From Halobacteriales archaeon QH_6_64_20 (GTDB taxonomy: Archaea; Halobacteriota; Halobacteria; Halobacteriales; Halococcaceae), in assembly GCA_003021235.1 (NCBI GenBank), contig PXQR01000061.1:1-55357 (forward strand): a DNA stretch of 55,357 bases. The letters are read 5' to 3'. Below are positions 25,672 through 33,424 of this stretch, one piece after another. Position 1 is the first letter of the stretch, and each line of letters starts with the position of its first letter. The notes under the pieces are model-generated. The model was not told the origin of the DNA, ran no database searches, and worked only from the letters and a program-made list of their open reading frames with translations. Made by a program: the position numbers and the translations under genes.

Positions 25672-26047
25672 TCATTCCCTCACAGTAACTCCTCGCATCG
25701 GCCGACGTCCGTTCGGGTTTACCAACGGGATACCCTCGCGTTCTACGGCACCGGCGAGACCGTCCGCCCGGCGACGGCAGTCGTCGTACTCGGCCGGCGT
25801 GTACGCGACGAAATCGACCGAGCCGTATCGTTCGTAGTTCCAGCGATCCCGGAATGGACGGCCGCGTCGTGCGCCAGGAACACCCTCGACGTCGGGCGAG
25901 ACGACGAGCACGTCGGTGTCGCTCGTCTCGTCGTGCTCGCCGCGGGCGACGCTCCCGAAGGGAAGCGCGCGTAACGCGAACGTCGGCGTCGCCGAGGACC
26001 GACCGAGCGTGAGCGACGGTCGATTCGCGAGAGGGAACGATAGTCAT
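25672..26047 (-). pseudogene. MNT-type nucleotidyltransferase, frameshifted
   Basis: Starting at ATG 26047 the frame gives MTIVPSRESTVAHARSVLGD, then shifts by one base near 25,965-25,985. It resumes as LPFGSVARGEHDETSDTDVLVV, which is the GS-x8-10-DxD nucleotidyltransferase motif of MNT domains, and runs to the TGA at 25672. The second frame has no start codon before the motif, and the first lacks the motif. A one-base indel in a CGCG-rich run explains both. Such MNT domains often pair with a HEPN partner in toxin-antitoxin modules, but none is adjacent here. It is either an inactivated gene or a sequencing error. Confidence 0.75.
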
Positions 26048-26092
26048 GTATCGATACCAAGACTGGAGTCGGAACAACTCGTTCAGTCGGTG

Positions 26093-26887
26093 TTAGATCG
26101 CCGTCCAGCCGCCGTCGACGTAGAGCAACTGTCCGGTGATGTAATCGGCCTCCTCGCTCGCGAGGAAGAGATAGGACCCGTCGAGATCATCGGGAAAACC
26201 GGCCCGGTCCAGCGGAACGGGTTTGAGAAATCCCTCGCCGCCCTCGCCGGCGGCCTCTTGGGCCTCTTCGGACCAGCCTTCGGTGAACTCGGTGGCGATC
26301 TGGCCCGGCGCGACGGCGTTCACTCTGATCCCGTGGTCGGAGAGTTCGAGCGCCGAGCCGCGAGTGATCATCTCGATCGCACCCTTCGTCGAGTCGTACT
26401 GGACCTGACCGTACTGGGCGTCCTCGGAACTGATCGAGGCGGTATTGACGATGCTCCCCGGCTCGTCGCGGTCGATCATGTCCTCGGCGGCGACCTGCGT
26501 GCCGAAGAAGACCCCTTTGGCGTTCACCATGTGAAGCGCTTCGAAGGTATCCGGGTCGACGTCGAGAAACGGTCCTGAACTCTGCATCCCGGCGTTGTTC
26601 ACCATGACGTCAACGCCGCCGTACTCTCGAGCGCCTTCGACCACCGATCGTAGCTCCTCGCGATCGGAGACGTCCGTTTCGACGTACTCGGCCGTGCCGC
26701 CCTCTTCTTCGACCTGCTCGTGGGTAGGGAGGTCTTCGTCGTCCGATTTCGGCTCCTCGCGCTGGTCGGCGTTGATGACGTGTGCGCCGGCCTCGCCGAA
26801 CCGGCGGGCGACCGCCCGCCCGATGCCGGCACTACCGCCCGTGACGATCACCGTCTCGTCGTCGAAGTCGTAGGTCACGCGTCCCAT
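26093..26887 (-). CDS. SDR family oxidoreductase (glucose 1-dehydrogenase-like)
   Basis: A 264-residue classical short-chain dehydrogenase. The cofactor motif is TGGSAGIG (16-23), with NNAG at 97-100 and the catalytic Tyr164/Lys168 (YDSTK). A C-terminal ending GQLLYVDGGW is typical of glucose-1-dehydrogenase and 3-oxoacyl reductase-like SDRs. An insertion of about 15 acidic residues lies after the second strand. Start at 26887 follows ATTTATCG about 25-30 nt upstream. It probably oxidises a sugar or alcohol with NAD(P); the local sugar context supports a sugar substrate but does not name it. Confidence 0.82.
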   Translation of the reverse strand: MGRVTYDFDDETVIVTGGSAGIGRAVARRFGEAGAHVINADQREEPKSDDEDLPTHEQVEEEGGTAEYVETDVSDREELRSVVEGAREYGGVDVMVNNAGMQSSGPFLDVDPDTFEALHMVNAKGVFFGTQVAAEDMIDRDEPGSIVNTASISSEDAQYGQVQYDSTKGAIEMITRGSALELSDHGIRVNAVAPGQIATEFTEGWSEEAQEAAGEGGEGFLKPVPLDRAGFPDDLDGSYLFLASEEADYITGQLLYVDGGWTAI

Positions 26888-27051
26888 GACGGGTCGGTTT
26901 GCGAGCGAGATGTCGATAAATCCCTTCCTTGAAGTATACAAACACTCCCGAACGAAACCCGGCTCGACCGCCGCGTATCGCTGACGGAGCGAACAGATGG
27001 GATGGGAGCGGAACGAGACGGTTCGGAGTTATCGGTTTCCCGGACCGGTAG

Positions 27052-27915
27052 CTACCCGTTCCGGAGCGCCTGTGGCGGGACGATTCCCGGCTTGTCGAGG
27101 TCGATACGATCGCCGATCGAGACGAGGTCGACCTGTCGGGGATAGGGGTACGACCGGGCGTGTTCGACGATGGCCTTGGGGTCGGCACCGACGCCCGCCC
27201 ACATGTCCCAGTGCGTGGGCATCAGGCGGTCGAGCCCTAATCGATTCGTCGCGTCGAGTATCTGGTCGCCGTTGTTGTACCAGTCGGTCGGTTCGGCGAC
27301 GTCGTCGGCGGGTTTGTAGATCCGGCCGACGGTCCCGAACGCGAACGCACCGACGTCGAGATCGAACTCCCTCCCGACCTCGTCGAACGCGTCGGCCGGA
27401 CGGGAGTCGCCGGGATGGAAGAAGGACCCCGACTCGTGTTCGACCACGTACGAAACCGGCTCGATCGCGTCTGGGTCGTTCGCACCGCGGACGTAGATCG
27501 TCAGGTCGCCGATCTCGAACTCCTCGCCGACGTCGATCACTCGTTTGCGGTCCTCGGGTGGGTCCACCTCGCCGTCGTACTGTGGGCTCTCGTAGGCGGC
27601 TTCCGGTGCGTAGATGTCGGCACCCAGGTCCTCGACCAGCGGGCCGTAGGAGGGTGGATGGACGTGATCGACGTGTTCGTGGGTGACGAGCACGGCGTCA
27701 CAGGCGGTCGCGTCGGCGGGGTTCATCGGCACCGGGATGTTCCGGATCGTGTTCGGCGGGTCGCCGTCGCCGAAGTACGGATCGATGTACACTGTAGTAC
27801 TGGGCGTCCGGAGCACGAACCCGTTACAGCCCAGATACCACAGCGCCAATCCGTCGGGAGAACTCGCTTCGATCTCGTCGGCGACGAACCAGTCGCCCCA
27901 CGTCGAGTGGACCAT
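27052..27915 (-). CDS. MBL-fold metallohydrolase, UlaG-like
   Basis: A 287-residue metallo-beta-lactamase-fold hydrolase. The metal site THEHVDHVHP (HxHxDH) is near residue 87, with later ligands in SFFHPGDSR and MPTHWDM. The length and the GCNGFVLRT and YIDPYF patterns resemble UlaG/L-ascorbate-6-phosphate lactonase-like enzymes. It may hydrolyse a sugar lactone, which would complement the local sugar dehydrogenases, but UlaG-like proteins in archaea are poorly defined. The start at 27915 is set by TTTATG about 28 nt upstream; the ATG at 27942 lies on the promoter. Confidence 0.8.
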   Translation of the reverse strand: MVHSTWGDWFVADEIEASSPDGLALWYLGCNGFVLRTPSTTVYIDPYFGDGDPPNTIRNIPVPMNPADATACDAVLVTHEHVDHVHPPSYGPLVEDLGADIYAPEAAYESPQYDGEVDPPEDRKRVIDVGEEFEIGDLTIYVRGANDPDAIEPVSYVVEHESGSFFHPGDSRPADAFDEVGREFDLDVGAFAFGTVGRIYKPADDVAEPTDWYNNGDQILDATNRLGLDRLMPTHWDMWAGVGADPKAIVEHARSYPYPRQVDLVSIGDRIDLDKPGIVPPQALRNG

Positions 27916-27989
27916 GCTACCACCGGCTCGGGCGAGGTTCATAAACGATCGCCTTGAGGTGTGCTACCGGCGACCGGGTGACGAGAGGT

Positions 27990-28199
27990 TCATCCCTCCG
28001 GCTGTTCGGGGCCGCGGTCGTCGAGTCTGCCACGGCGCGGGTCGGCGACGATTCGCCCGGTAGCGTCGAACAGCGCGCTACAGTCCGGACACCGGTAGTC
28101 GGCGTTCATCGCTCGCGCTCGCTCGACGTGATCCGAGACGTACACCGGACACACGGTCGGCTCCGGAACGCCATCGTTCCCCCGTGGAGTGGTCCCCAT
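27990..28199 (-). CDS. Small zinc-ribbon-like protein (uncertain)
   Basis: About 69 residues with CPVY near residue 17 and CPDC near 37, an arrangement that could bind zinc (three Cys plus His). A GGxR/acidic tail follows. A TATA-like TTATAC lies about 17-20 nt before the ATG at 28199; the in-frame ATG at 28229 would overlap it. Too short and unfamiliar for a firm call, but codon bias is haloarchaeal and it is not overlapped by a stronger gene. Confidence 0.42.
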   Translation of the reverse strand: MGTTPRGNDGVPEPTVCPVYVSDHVERARAMNADYRCPDCSALFDATGRIVADPRRGRLDDRGPEQPEG

Positions 28200-28526
28200 C
28201 CCGATCCGTAGTACGGTATAACACGGCATACGCTTCGTCCATGCGATAGCAGGCTCACATTAAAGCTGATCGAGGGACGGCGCGAGGGCACACCGGTTCG
28301 ACCGGCGGTATCGCTCACGGCCGACTGTTACCGACTACCACCGATCGCGACCGGCGACCGAGCGCAACCGACTGCGACCGACTACGGGCGACATCGGGGT
28401 CGATGGCCGGTCGGCGAGCGGCCTCGTGGGCGACCGCGCCGGCGATCGTCTCGGCCGGCAGGGGTCCTGTGACGAGCCACATAGGCAAGCCGAACCTTTG
28501 TGTCGGCGGCTTCGGAAACGAAGTGT
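28200..28526. other. Spacer with degenerate GACCGACTAC repeats
   Basis: No gene seen. Between 28,316 and 28,390 the words ACCGACT and GCGACCG recur several times as an imperfect tandem array. The stretch separates the minus-strand zinc-ribbon candidate from the plus-strand dehydrogenase at 28,527 and holds the promoters of both. Confidence 0.4.
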
Positions 28527-29747
28527 ATGACTGTAGACATCGTCGTGCTCGGAGCCGGATACGGTGGCACGGCCGCGATCCGTAGCTTACAGAGCGAACT
28601 GGGTAGTCGAGAAGACGTCTCGCTCACGTGGGTGTCGAAGGAGGACTATCACTTCGTGCTCCACGAATCCCATCGCCTGATCCGCGATGCGAGCGTCGAA
28701 GCGGAGGTCACGGTGCCGGTCGAGGAGATCCGATCTTCGGGTACCGAGTTCGTTCAGGGAGAGATAACCGGCCTCGACGTCGACGCTCGAACCGTTTCGC
28801 TCGCCGACGGCTCGGAGATCGACTACGATGTCGTCGTGGTGTGTCTCGGCTCGCGAACGGCGTTTTTCGGCATCGACGGGCTGGAGGAGCATGCGCTCAC
28901 GCTCAAGAGTTTGGATGACGCGATGGCGATCAACGAGGAAGTCCGGGCGGCCGCCGACGAAGCGTCCGAGAACGAGCCGGCGCAGGCCATCGTCGGCGGC
29001 AGCGGCTTGACCGGTATTCAAACCGCCGGGGAGATCGCCGCCCACCGAACCGAACAGGAGATCCCGATGGACGTCCATCTCGTCGAACAGGCTGATGGGA
29101 TCTTCCCCGGCCACGACCACGAGTTCCAGGGATCGATCCGGAACAAACTGGAGGACCACGACGTCGAGATCCGGACGAGTACCACCATATCCGACGTCGA
29201 AGAGTCGACGGTTCACACCGAGGGCGGCGACGAGATGGACTTCGACGTGCTGATCTGGGCAGGTGGGGTGAGCGGCCAGAGAGCCCTCGAATCGGCCGAT
29301 CTGCCGAAGGACCACAACCGGATCTACACCGGCGCGACGCTCGAGACCGACGAGGATCGGGTGTTCGCGCTCGGGGACGGGGCGCTCATGGGTCAGAACG
29401 AGGAGGACAGCCCGCTCTCCGAGCAGGCCATCTGGGAGGCGATCGTCCGACCCGACGCTAGCAATCAGGCTCCTCCCACTGCCGAAGCCGCGATGGAAGC
29501 CGGCGAGATCGTCGGCCAGAACGTCACCCGGAAACTCAAGGGCGAGGAGTTGATCAACTGGACCTATACTGACAAGGGCACTCTGGTGTCGATCGGCGAC
29601 GACGCAGTCGCCCACGGCGTTCTCGGGGTCCCGGTCAATACCTTCAGCGGATCGGCCGCCCGAACGATCAAAAAAGCCGTCTCCGCGCGCTGGTTCGCGA
29701 AGATCTCGGGTCCGGGGCGGGTGATTCGGTCCTGGCCGGATATGTAA
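28527..29747 (+). CDS. NAD(P)/FAD-dependent oxidoreductase, type II NADH dehydrogenase-like
   Basis: A 406-residue flavoprotein. The FAD-binding motif is GAGYGG (9-14), and a second dinucleotide fold is seen as VGGSGLTGIQTAGE near residue 155. A conserved FAD-contact region is VFALGDGALMG near 290. The C-terminus contains paired basic residues and a hydrophobic stretch that may anchor it to the membrane face. It probably oxidises NADH and passes electrons to menaquinone, recycling NADH from sugar oxidation. The start at 28527 begins MTVDIVVLGAG; an upstream in-frame ATG (28500) adds an unneeded nine residues. Confidence 0.85.
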   Translation: MTVDIVVLGAGYGGTAAIRSLQSELGSREDVSLTWVSKEDYHFVLHESHRLIRDASVEAEVTVPVEEIRSSGTEFVQGEITGLDVDARTVSLADGSEIDYDVVVVCLGSRTAFFGIDGLEEHALTLKSLDDAMAINEEVRAAADEASENEPAQAIVGGSGLTGIQTAGEIAAHRTEQEIPMDVHLVEQADGIFPGHDHEFQGSIRNKLEDHDVEIRTSTTISDVEESTVHTEGGDEMDFDVLIWAGGVSGQRALESADLPKDHNRIYTGATLETDEDRVFALGDGALMGQNEEDSPLSEQAIWEAIVRPDASNQAPPTAEAAMEAGEIVGQNVTRKLKGEELINWTYTDKGTLVSIGDDAVAHGVLGVPVNTFSGSAARTIKKAVSARWFAKISGPGRVIRSWPDM

Positions 29748-29796
29748 GGAAACGGTCGGCCACCGTTCGCTTACCTCCCGTTAGCGCGGACCGACA

Positions 29797-30759
29797 TCAT
29801 CGCGTGACCGCGTCCTCGGTGCCGGCGAACACGTCGAGGTCCTCGGGCGTCGGCAACGCCTCGACGTCGCCGGGCACGGTCGTCACGAAGGCCCCGACCG
29901 CACACGCCCGTCGCGCCGATTCGACGAGGTCGAGTCCGTCCAACCGGCCGGCGAGAAAGCCCGCGACGAACCCGTCGCCCGCGCCGATCGGATCGACGAC
30001 CCGCTCGATTCCGTACGGCGGCACCTCTCGGCGCACCGTTCCCGCAGCGTCGGCGACGTACGCGCCCTCCTCGCCCCGGGTTACCACCGCTATCTCGGCA
30101 CCGAGATCGAGACACTCGGCGGCGATCTCGGCGGGGTCAGCAGTGCCGAACAGGTCGTCGCCCTCGTCGATACCCGGAAAGACGACCTCGCTTTCGGCGA
30201 TCAGGTCGAAGAGTACGGAACGCATTTCGTCGGTCGAGTTCCAGAGCTTCCGTCTGAGGTTCGGGTCGAACGTGACGGGTACCTCCGCTTCGGTGGCGAC
30301 CTCGATCGCCGCCGTGACCGTCTCGCGACACGATTCGCTCAGCGCGGGCGTGATCCCCGTCAGGTGGAGGTATTCGGCGTCGGCGATAGCTCCGCGCGGG
30401 AGATCCGCCGGGCGCATGGCGCTTGCCGCCGACCCGTGGCGGTAGTAGTACACCGACGTCTCCCCGAAGGCGGCGCGTTCCTTGAACATCAGCCCCGTCG
30501 GGCGCTCGGGATCGAAACGTACGGCCGAGACGTCGACGCCCTCGCCGCGGACGAACGACTCTATATACCTGCCGTGGGGGTCGTCGCCGAGCGCCGACAC
30601 CCAAGCGGCGTCGTGGCCGAGTCGCGAGAGCCCGATCGCAACGTTGCTTTCCGCGCCGCCGAGTTGCTTTTTGAAGTCGGTGAGGTACTTCATCGGCCCT
30701 GACTCGGTTGGGTTCATCAGTACCATCGTCTCGCCGAGGGTGAGAGCGTCCGGTGGCAT
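29797..30759 (-). CDS. kdgK: 2-keto-3-deoxygluconate kinase (PfkB family)
   Basis: A 320-residue sugar kinase. N-terminal GGAESNVAIGLSRLG (34-48), mid-domain FDPNLRRKLW (164-173) and the catalytic anion-hole GAGD at 259-262 (DPIGAGDGFVAGF) are all present. The NPNxR-like and YYYRHGSAAS patterns match archaeal KDG kinases, which make 2-keto-3-deoxy-6-phosphogluconate in the semiphosphorylative Entner-Doudoroff pathway. The start at 30759 is chosen because residues upstream are basic repeats. It is divergent from the KD(P)G aldolase gene, so the pair could share regulation. Confidence 0.88.
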   Translation of the reverse strand: MPPDALTLGETMVLMNPTESGPMKYLTDFKKQLGGAESNVAIGLSRLGHDAAWVSALGDDPHGRYIESFVRGEGVDVSAVRFDPERPTGLMFKERAAFGETSVYYYRHGSAASAMRPADLPRGAIADAEYLHLTGITPALSESCRETVTAAIEVATEAEVPVTFDPNLRRKLWNSTDEMRSVLFDLIAESEVVFPGIDEGDDLFGTADPAEIAAECLDLGAEIAVVTRGEEGAYVADAAGTVRREVPPYGIERVVDPIGAGDGFVAGFLAGRLDGLDLVESARRACAVGAFVTTVPGDVEALPTPEDLDVFAGTEDAVTR

Positions 30760-30800
30760 CTCCTGTGGGTCGATGGCCGGTCGTCGTAGGCGTTTCGGGA

Positions 30801-30830
30801 CGGACGAACCCGGACGAACCCGGACGAACA
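30801..30830. repeat. Triplet 10-bp tandem repeat upstream of kdgK
   Basis: Three units, CGGACGAACC, CGGACGAACC and CGGACGAACA, lie 42-71 nt upstream of the kdgK start in the 211-nt kdgK/kdgA divergent spacer. The period is one helical turn, so all units face the same side of the DNA. Confidence 0.8.
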
Positions 30831-30938
30831 CGCCATCGGGCACGGAACGAGAGCCGGTTTCGGGTGACACGAACCGGCGCTGCAAGGATCCGGAAACCGA
30901 TGACGACGATTCGAACCGATCGTTCGCCGGTCGACCGG

Positions 30939-30973
30939 ATTATATGACTCGAAGGACTGTGAGCATGTACATG
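30939..30973 (+). promoter_or_regulatory. kdgA promoter with palindrome at the start
   Basis: The TATA-like GATTATAT at 30939-30946 is about 25-30 nt before the candidate ATGs at 30965 and 30971. The 10-bp palindrome CATGTACATG (30964-30973) covers both ATGs and the likely transcription start, so it could be an operator or simply the coding start. Confidence 0.5.
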
Positions 30974-31882
30974 AGCCACGACGACACGGCAGACAGTGCG
31001 GACCCGCTCTCGTTGGGTGGTGTCGTTCCCCCGACGGTAACCGCCTTCACCGAGGACGAGTCGGTCGATTTCGAGACCACCGCAAGCCACGCCCGGTTCG
31101 TCGTCGATCGGGGCGTCGACGCCGTCTTTTCCTTGGGGACCAACGGCGAGTTCGCCCTGCTGACCGACGAGGAGCGCGCCGGCGTCGTCGAAAGCGTCGT
31201 CGAAGAGGTCGGCGGGGAGGTCCCCGTGATCGCCGGCGTCGGCGCACCGAGCACCTACCGGACGGCCGAAAACGCCCGTCGAGCGACGGAGGCGGGTGCC
31301 GACGGCGTGGTCGCGGTCACGCCCTATTACTACCCGCTCGACGAGGCGGGTGCTCGCTCGCATTACCGTCGGGTGACGGAAGCCGTCGACGTGCCGGTCT
31401 ATATCTATCACATCCCCGGGCGGACGGGAAACGCCCTTTCGCTCGATACGCTCGCCGAGCTAGCGGCTATCGAGAGGATCGCCGGGGTCAAGGACTCGAG
31501 CAAGGACGTCCCGTGGCTCGGGCAGGCGATCGCGGCGAACCCCGAGCTTTCCTTCCTCGCCGGGTCGGATTCGCTCCAGTTCGTCGGCCGGGCGCTCGGC
31601 TGTACCGGCGGCGTGAGCGCGGTCGCGAACGCCTTTCCCGAACTCGTCACCGAATTGCACGACGCGTTCGACGCGGGCGATCACGAGCGGGCGCGCGAAA
31701 TTCAAGAACGGCTGTACGCGGTCCGCCGGGCGTTCAAGAGCGGATCGTACATGGCCGGCGTGAAAAGCGCCCTGTCGCTTCGAGGCTTCGACGCCGGGGG
31801 GCTCCGTGCGCCGTTGCGCCGGATGTCGGACGAACAAGAGGGAGAACTCGAAGCCCGATTGTGCGAACTCGACGTGCTCTGA
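30971..31882 (+). CDS. kdgA: Dihydrodipicolinate synthase family; 2-keto-3-deoxy-(6-phospho)gluconate aldolase
   Basis: A 303-residue TIM-barrel class I aldolase. The Schiff-base Lys is at 174 (AGVKDSS), the catalytic Tyr is at 146 (YIYHIPGRTG), and the pyruvate-carboxylate loop GTNGE is at 56-60. The archaeal KD(P)G aldolase branch fits better than lysine biosynthesis because of the neighbour kdgK and the PGRTGNALS pattern. It cleaves KDPG or KDG to pyruvate and glyceraldehyde (3-phosphate). ATG 30965 is an alternative start. The closest regulator gene is gfcR. Confidence 0.82.
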   Translation: MSHDDTADSADPLSLGGVVPPTVTAFTEDESVDFETTASHARFVVDRGVDAVFSLGTNGEFALLTDEERAGVVESVVEEVGGEVPVIAGVGAPSTYRTAENARRATEAGADGVVAVTPYYYPLDEAGARSHYRRVTEAVDVPVYIYHIPGRTGNALSLDTLAELAAIERIAGVKDSSKDVPWLGQAIAANPELSFLAGSDSLQFVGRALGCTGGVSAVANAFPELVTELHDAFDAGDHERAREIQERLYAVRRAFKSGSYMAGVKSALSLRGFDAGGLRAPLRRMSDEQEGELEARLCELDVL

Positions 31883-31930
31883 GGCGAGCGGGTGGTTGTG
31901 CTCGGGGACGAACGGTAGAAACGACTCCTC

Positions 31931-32398
31931 TCAGGGAAACGGCCGGCCCCAGGTCCACCAGGCGAACAGGCGACGCACCGAGGCGGCGAAACGGGGTAGA
32001 GTGGCGACGGCGACCAGCGAGACGGCGACGGCGAAGACGAGCGTACCGAGCCGTTCGAAGAGGAGAACGTCGATCGCCCGCCCGCCGAACCCGGCGGCGA
32101 GGATCGCGCCGTTGTACCAGAGCGTTCGCGCGAGTACCGTCGTCGGGGAGAAGCGGGGCCACTCGGCGTCGAGGGGCGAGAACCCGCTTTTGGCCGTGCC
32201 GACACCGAGCACCAGCGACAGTAACGAGACGCTCGCACCGAGGGACTGTCCGACGATGTCCGGACCGAACGCCGTCGTCGCGAGCAGTGCGGGCAACGCG
32301 AGCACCGACACCTCCAGGAGGGCATAAAAGACCTTCTCGGTCCAGCCTTCGAGCCCCTCCTTCGGGAGGTACTTCCAGCCGGGCGGACGCCAGTCCAT
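31931..32398 (-). CDS. Predicted membrane protein
   Basis: A 155-residue protein with about four hydrophobic segments (roughly 28-50, 57-72, 88-108 and 115-135). An amphipathic WRPPGWKYLPKEG N-terminus precedes them. No recognised family. The start at 32398 begins MDWRPPGW; an earlier ATG at 32434 adds Arg/Ser-rich residues. It lies between kdgA (convergent) and gfcR (same strand, 187 nt upstream). Function unknown. Confidence 0.6.
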   Translation of the reverse strand: MDWRPPGWKYLPKEGLEGWTEKVFYALLEVSVLALPALLATTAFGPDIVGQSLGASVSLLSLVLGVGTAKSGFSPLDAEWPRFSPTTVLARTLWYNGAILAAGFGGRAIDVLLFERLGTLVFAVAVSLVAVATLPRFAASVRRLFAWWTWGRPFP

Positions 32399-32585
32399 CT
32401 CCGAGCGTCGAGGCCCGCGCGAATCTCGCGACACGCCCGCTATACGAGCGCGACCTACATAACTCCTCGACGAGTACGGAGTGATTCGGGGTACGATCCG
32501 CCCTGTGGACCCCCTCGGAACCGAACCGATACCGCCGCTCGTCTCTTCGTCGGGTCGGTAGCGGGCGGCAGGATAGCGGGCGTTC

Positions 32586-33266
32586 TCAGGCGTTCTCGCG
32601 GCTCACGCGGATGACCTGTAACAACGAGTGAACCGGAACGCCCTCTAGTTCGTCGACGCCGTGTTTGTCGACGAGGATCGCACATCCGATCGGTATGCCG
32701 CCCTCGCTTTCGATGGCTTCTATCGTCTCGGTCATGGTGGTGCCGCTGGTGATCGTATCGTCGATCACGTAGCATTCGCGCCCGCGGATGTCCGCGAAGT
32801 TGCGCGAGAAGCCGCCGCCTTCCTGTTGGTCGATGTCGCCTTCCTCCCACTGGTGTTTCCGCGGCGCGTAGGTCGCGAGATCGGCGTCGATTTCGAGCGC
32901 GACGGTGGTCGCGAGCGGCGTGCCGGCCTTCTCGATCCCGATCACCAGGTCGACGTCCCGTTCCTTTCGCTCCGGATCGCCGCTGTGTAGCAGGTCCGCG
33001 AGCGCGCTCCCGACGTGCGAGAGGCGATTGCTGTCCCGGCCGACCGCGCTCCAGTCGACGTGGACGTCGGCGGGACCGGTAGCGACGTCTCCATCGACCG
33101 CCGCGCTCGCGTCGTTCCGGCCGCCCGCGGTCGCGGAACCGCCGCGTTCGACGAGCCAGCTCGCGGTCTCCCGGGAGACGTTGAGTTCGTCGGCGATCTC
33201 GCCCTTCGAGAAGCCCTGTGCGGCGAGCTCCGAGGCGCTCTCGATCAGGTCGTCGACGTTCTTCAT
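32586..33266 (-). CDS. gfcR: GfcR: orotate-phosphoribosyltransferase-like transcription regulator
   Basis: A 226-residue protein. An N-terminal helix-turn-helix (about 1-45; GFSKGEIADELNVSRETASW) joins a PRTase-like fold whose PRPP loop is YVIDDTITSGTTM (166-178). This combination defines the haloarchaeal GfcR family, reported to activate glucose/fructose catabolism genes including Entner-Doudoroff steps, rather than catalytic PyrE. A Ser/Ala/Gly/Asp-rich linker (42-65) joins the domains. It lies 0.7 kb beyond kdgA, which fits a regulatory link. A ligand such as a sugar-phosphate pathway intermediate is inferred from the family, not shown here. Confidence 0.86.
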   Translation of the reverse strand: MKNVDDLIESASELAAQGFSKGEIADELNVSRETASWLVERGGSATAGGRNDASAAVDGDVATGPADVHVDWSAVGRDSNRLSHVGSALADLLHSGDPERKERDVDLVIGIEKAGTPLATTVALEIDADLATYAPRKHQWEEGDIDQQEGGGFSRNFADIRGRECYVIDDTITSGTTMTETIEAIESEGGIPIGCAILVDKHGVDELEGVPVHSLLQVIRVSRENA

Positions 33267-33424
33267 ACCGAGCGGTTACTCGTGAGTTCGTATAGGTGTA
33301 TCGTCGGCCAGGACCGAGACGCCACGAGAAGCCGGCGACGATAGCTCGGACACGCCGTCGGAAACGGCGGCGGACGGTGTGAGTCTAGGTCCGGGTTCGG
33401 GTTTATGTCGTCCGCGTCGCGTAC

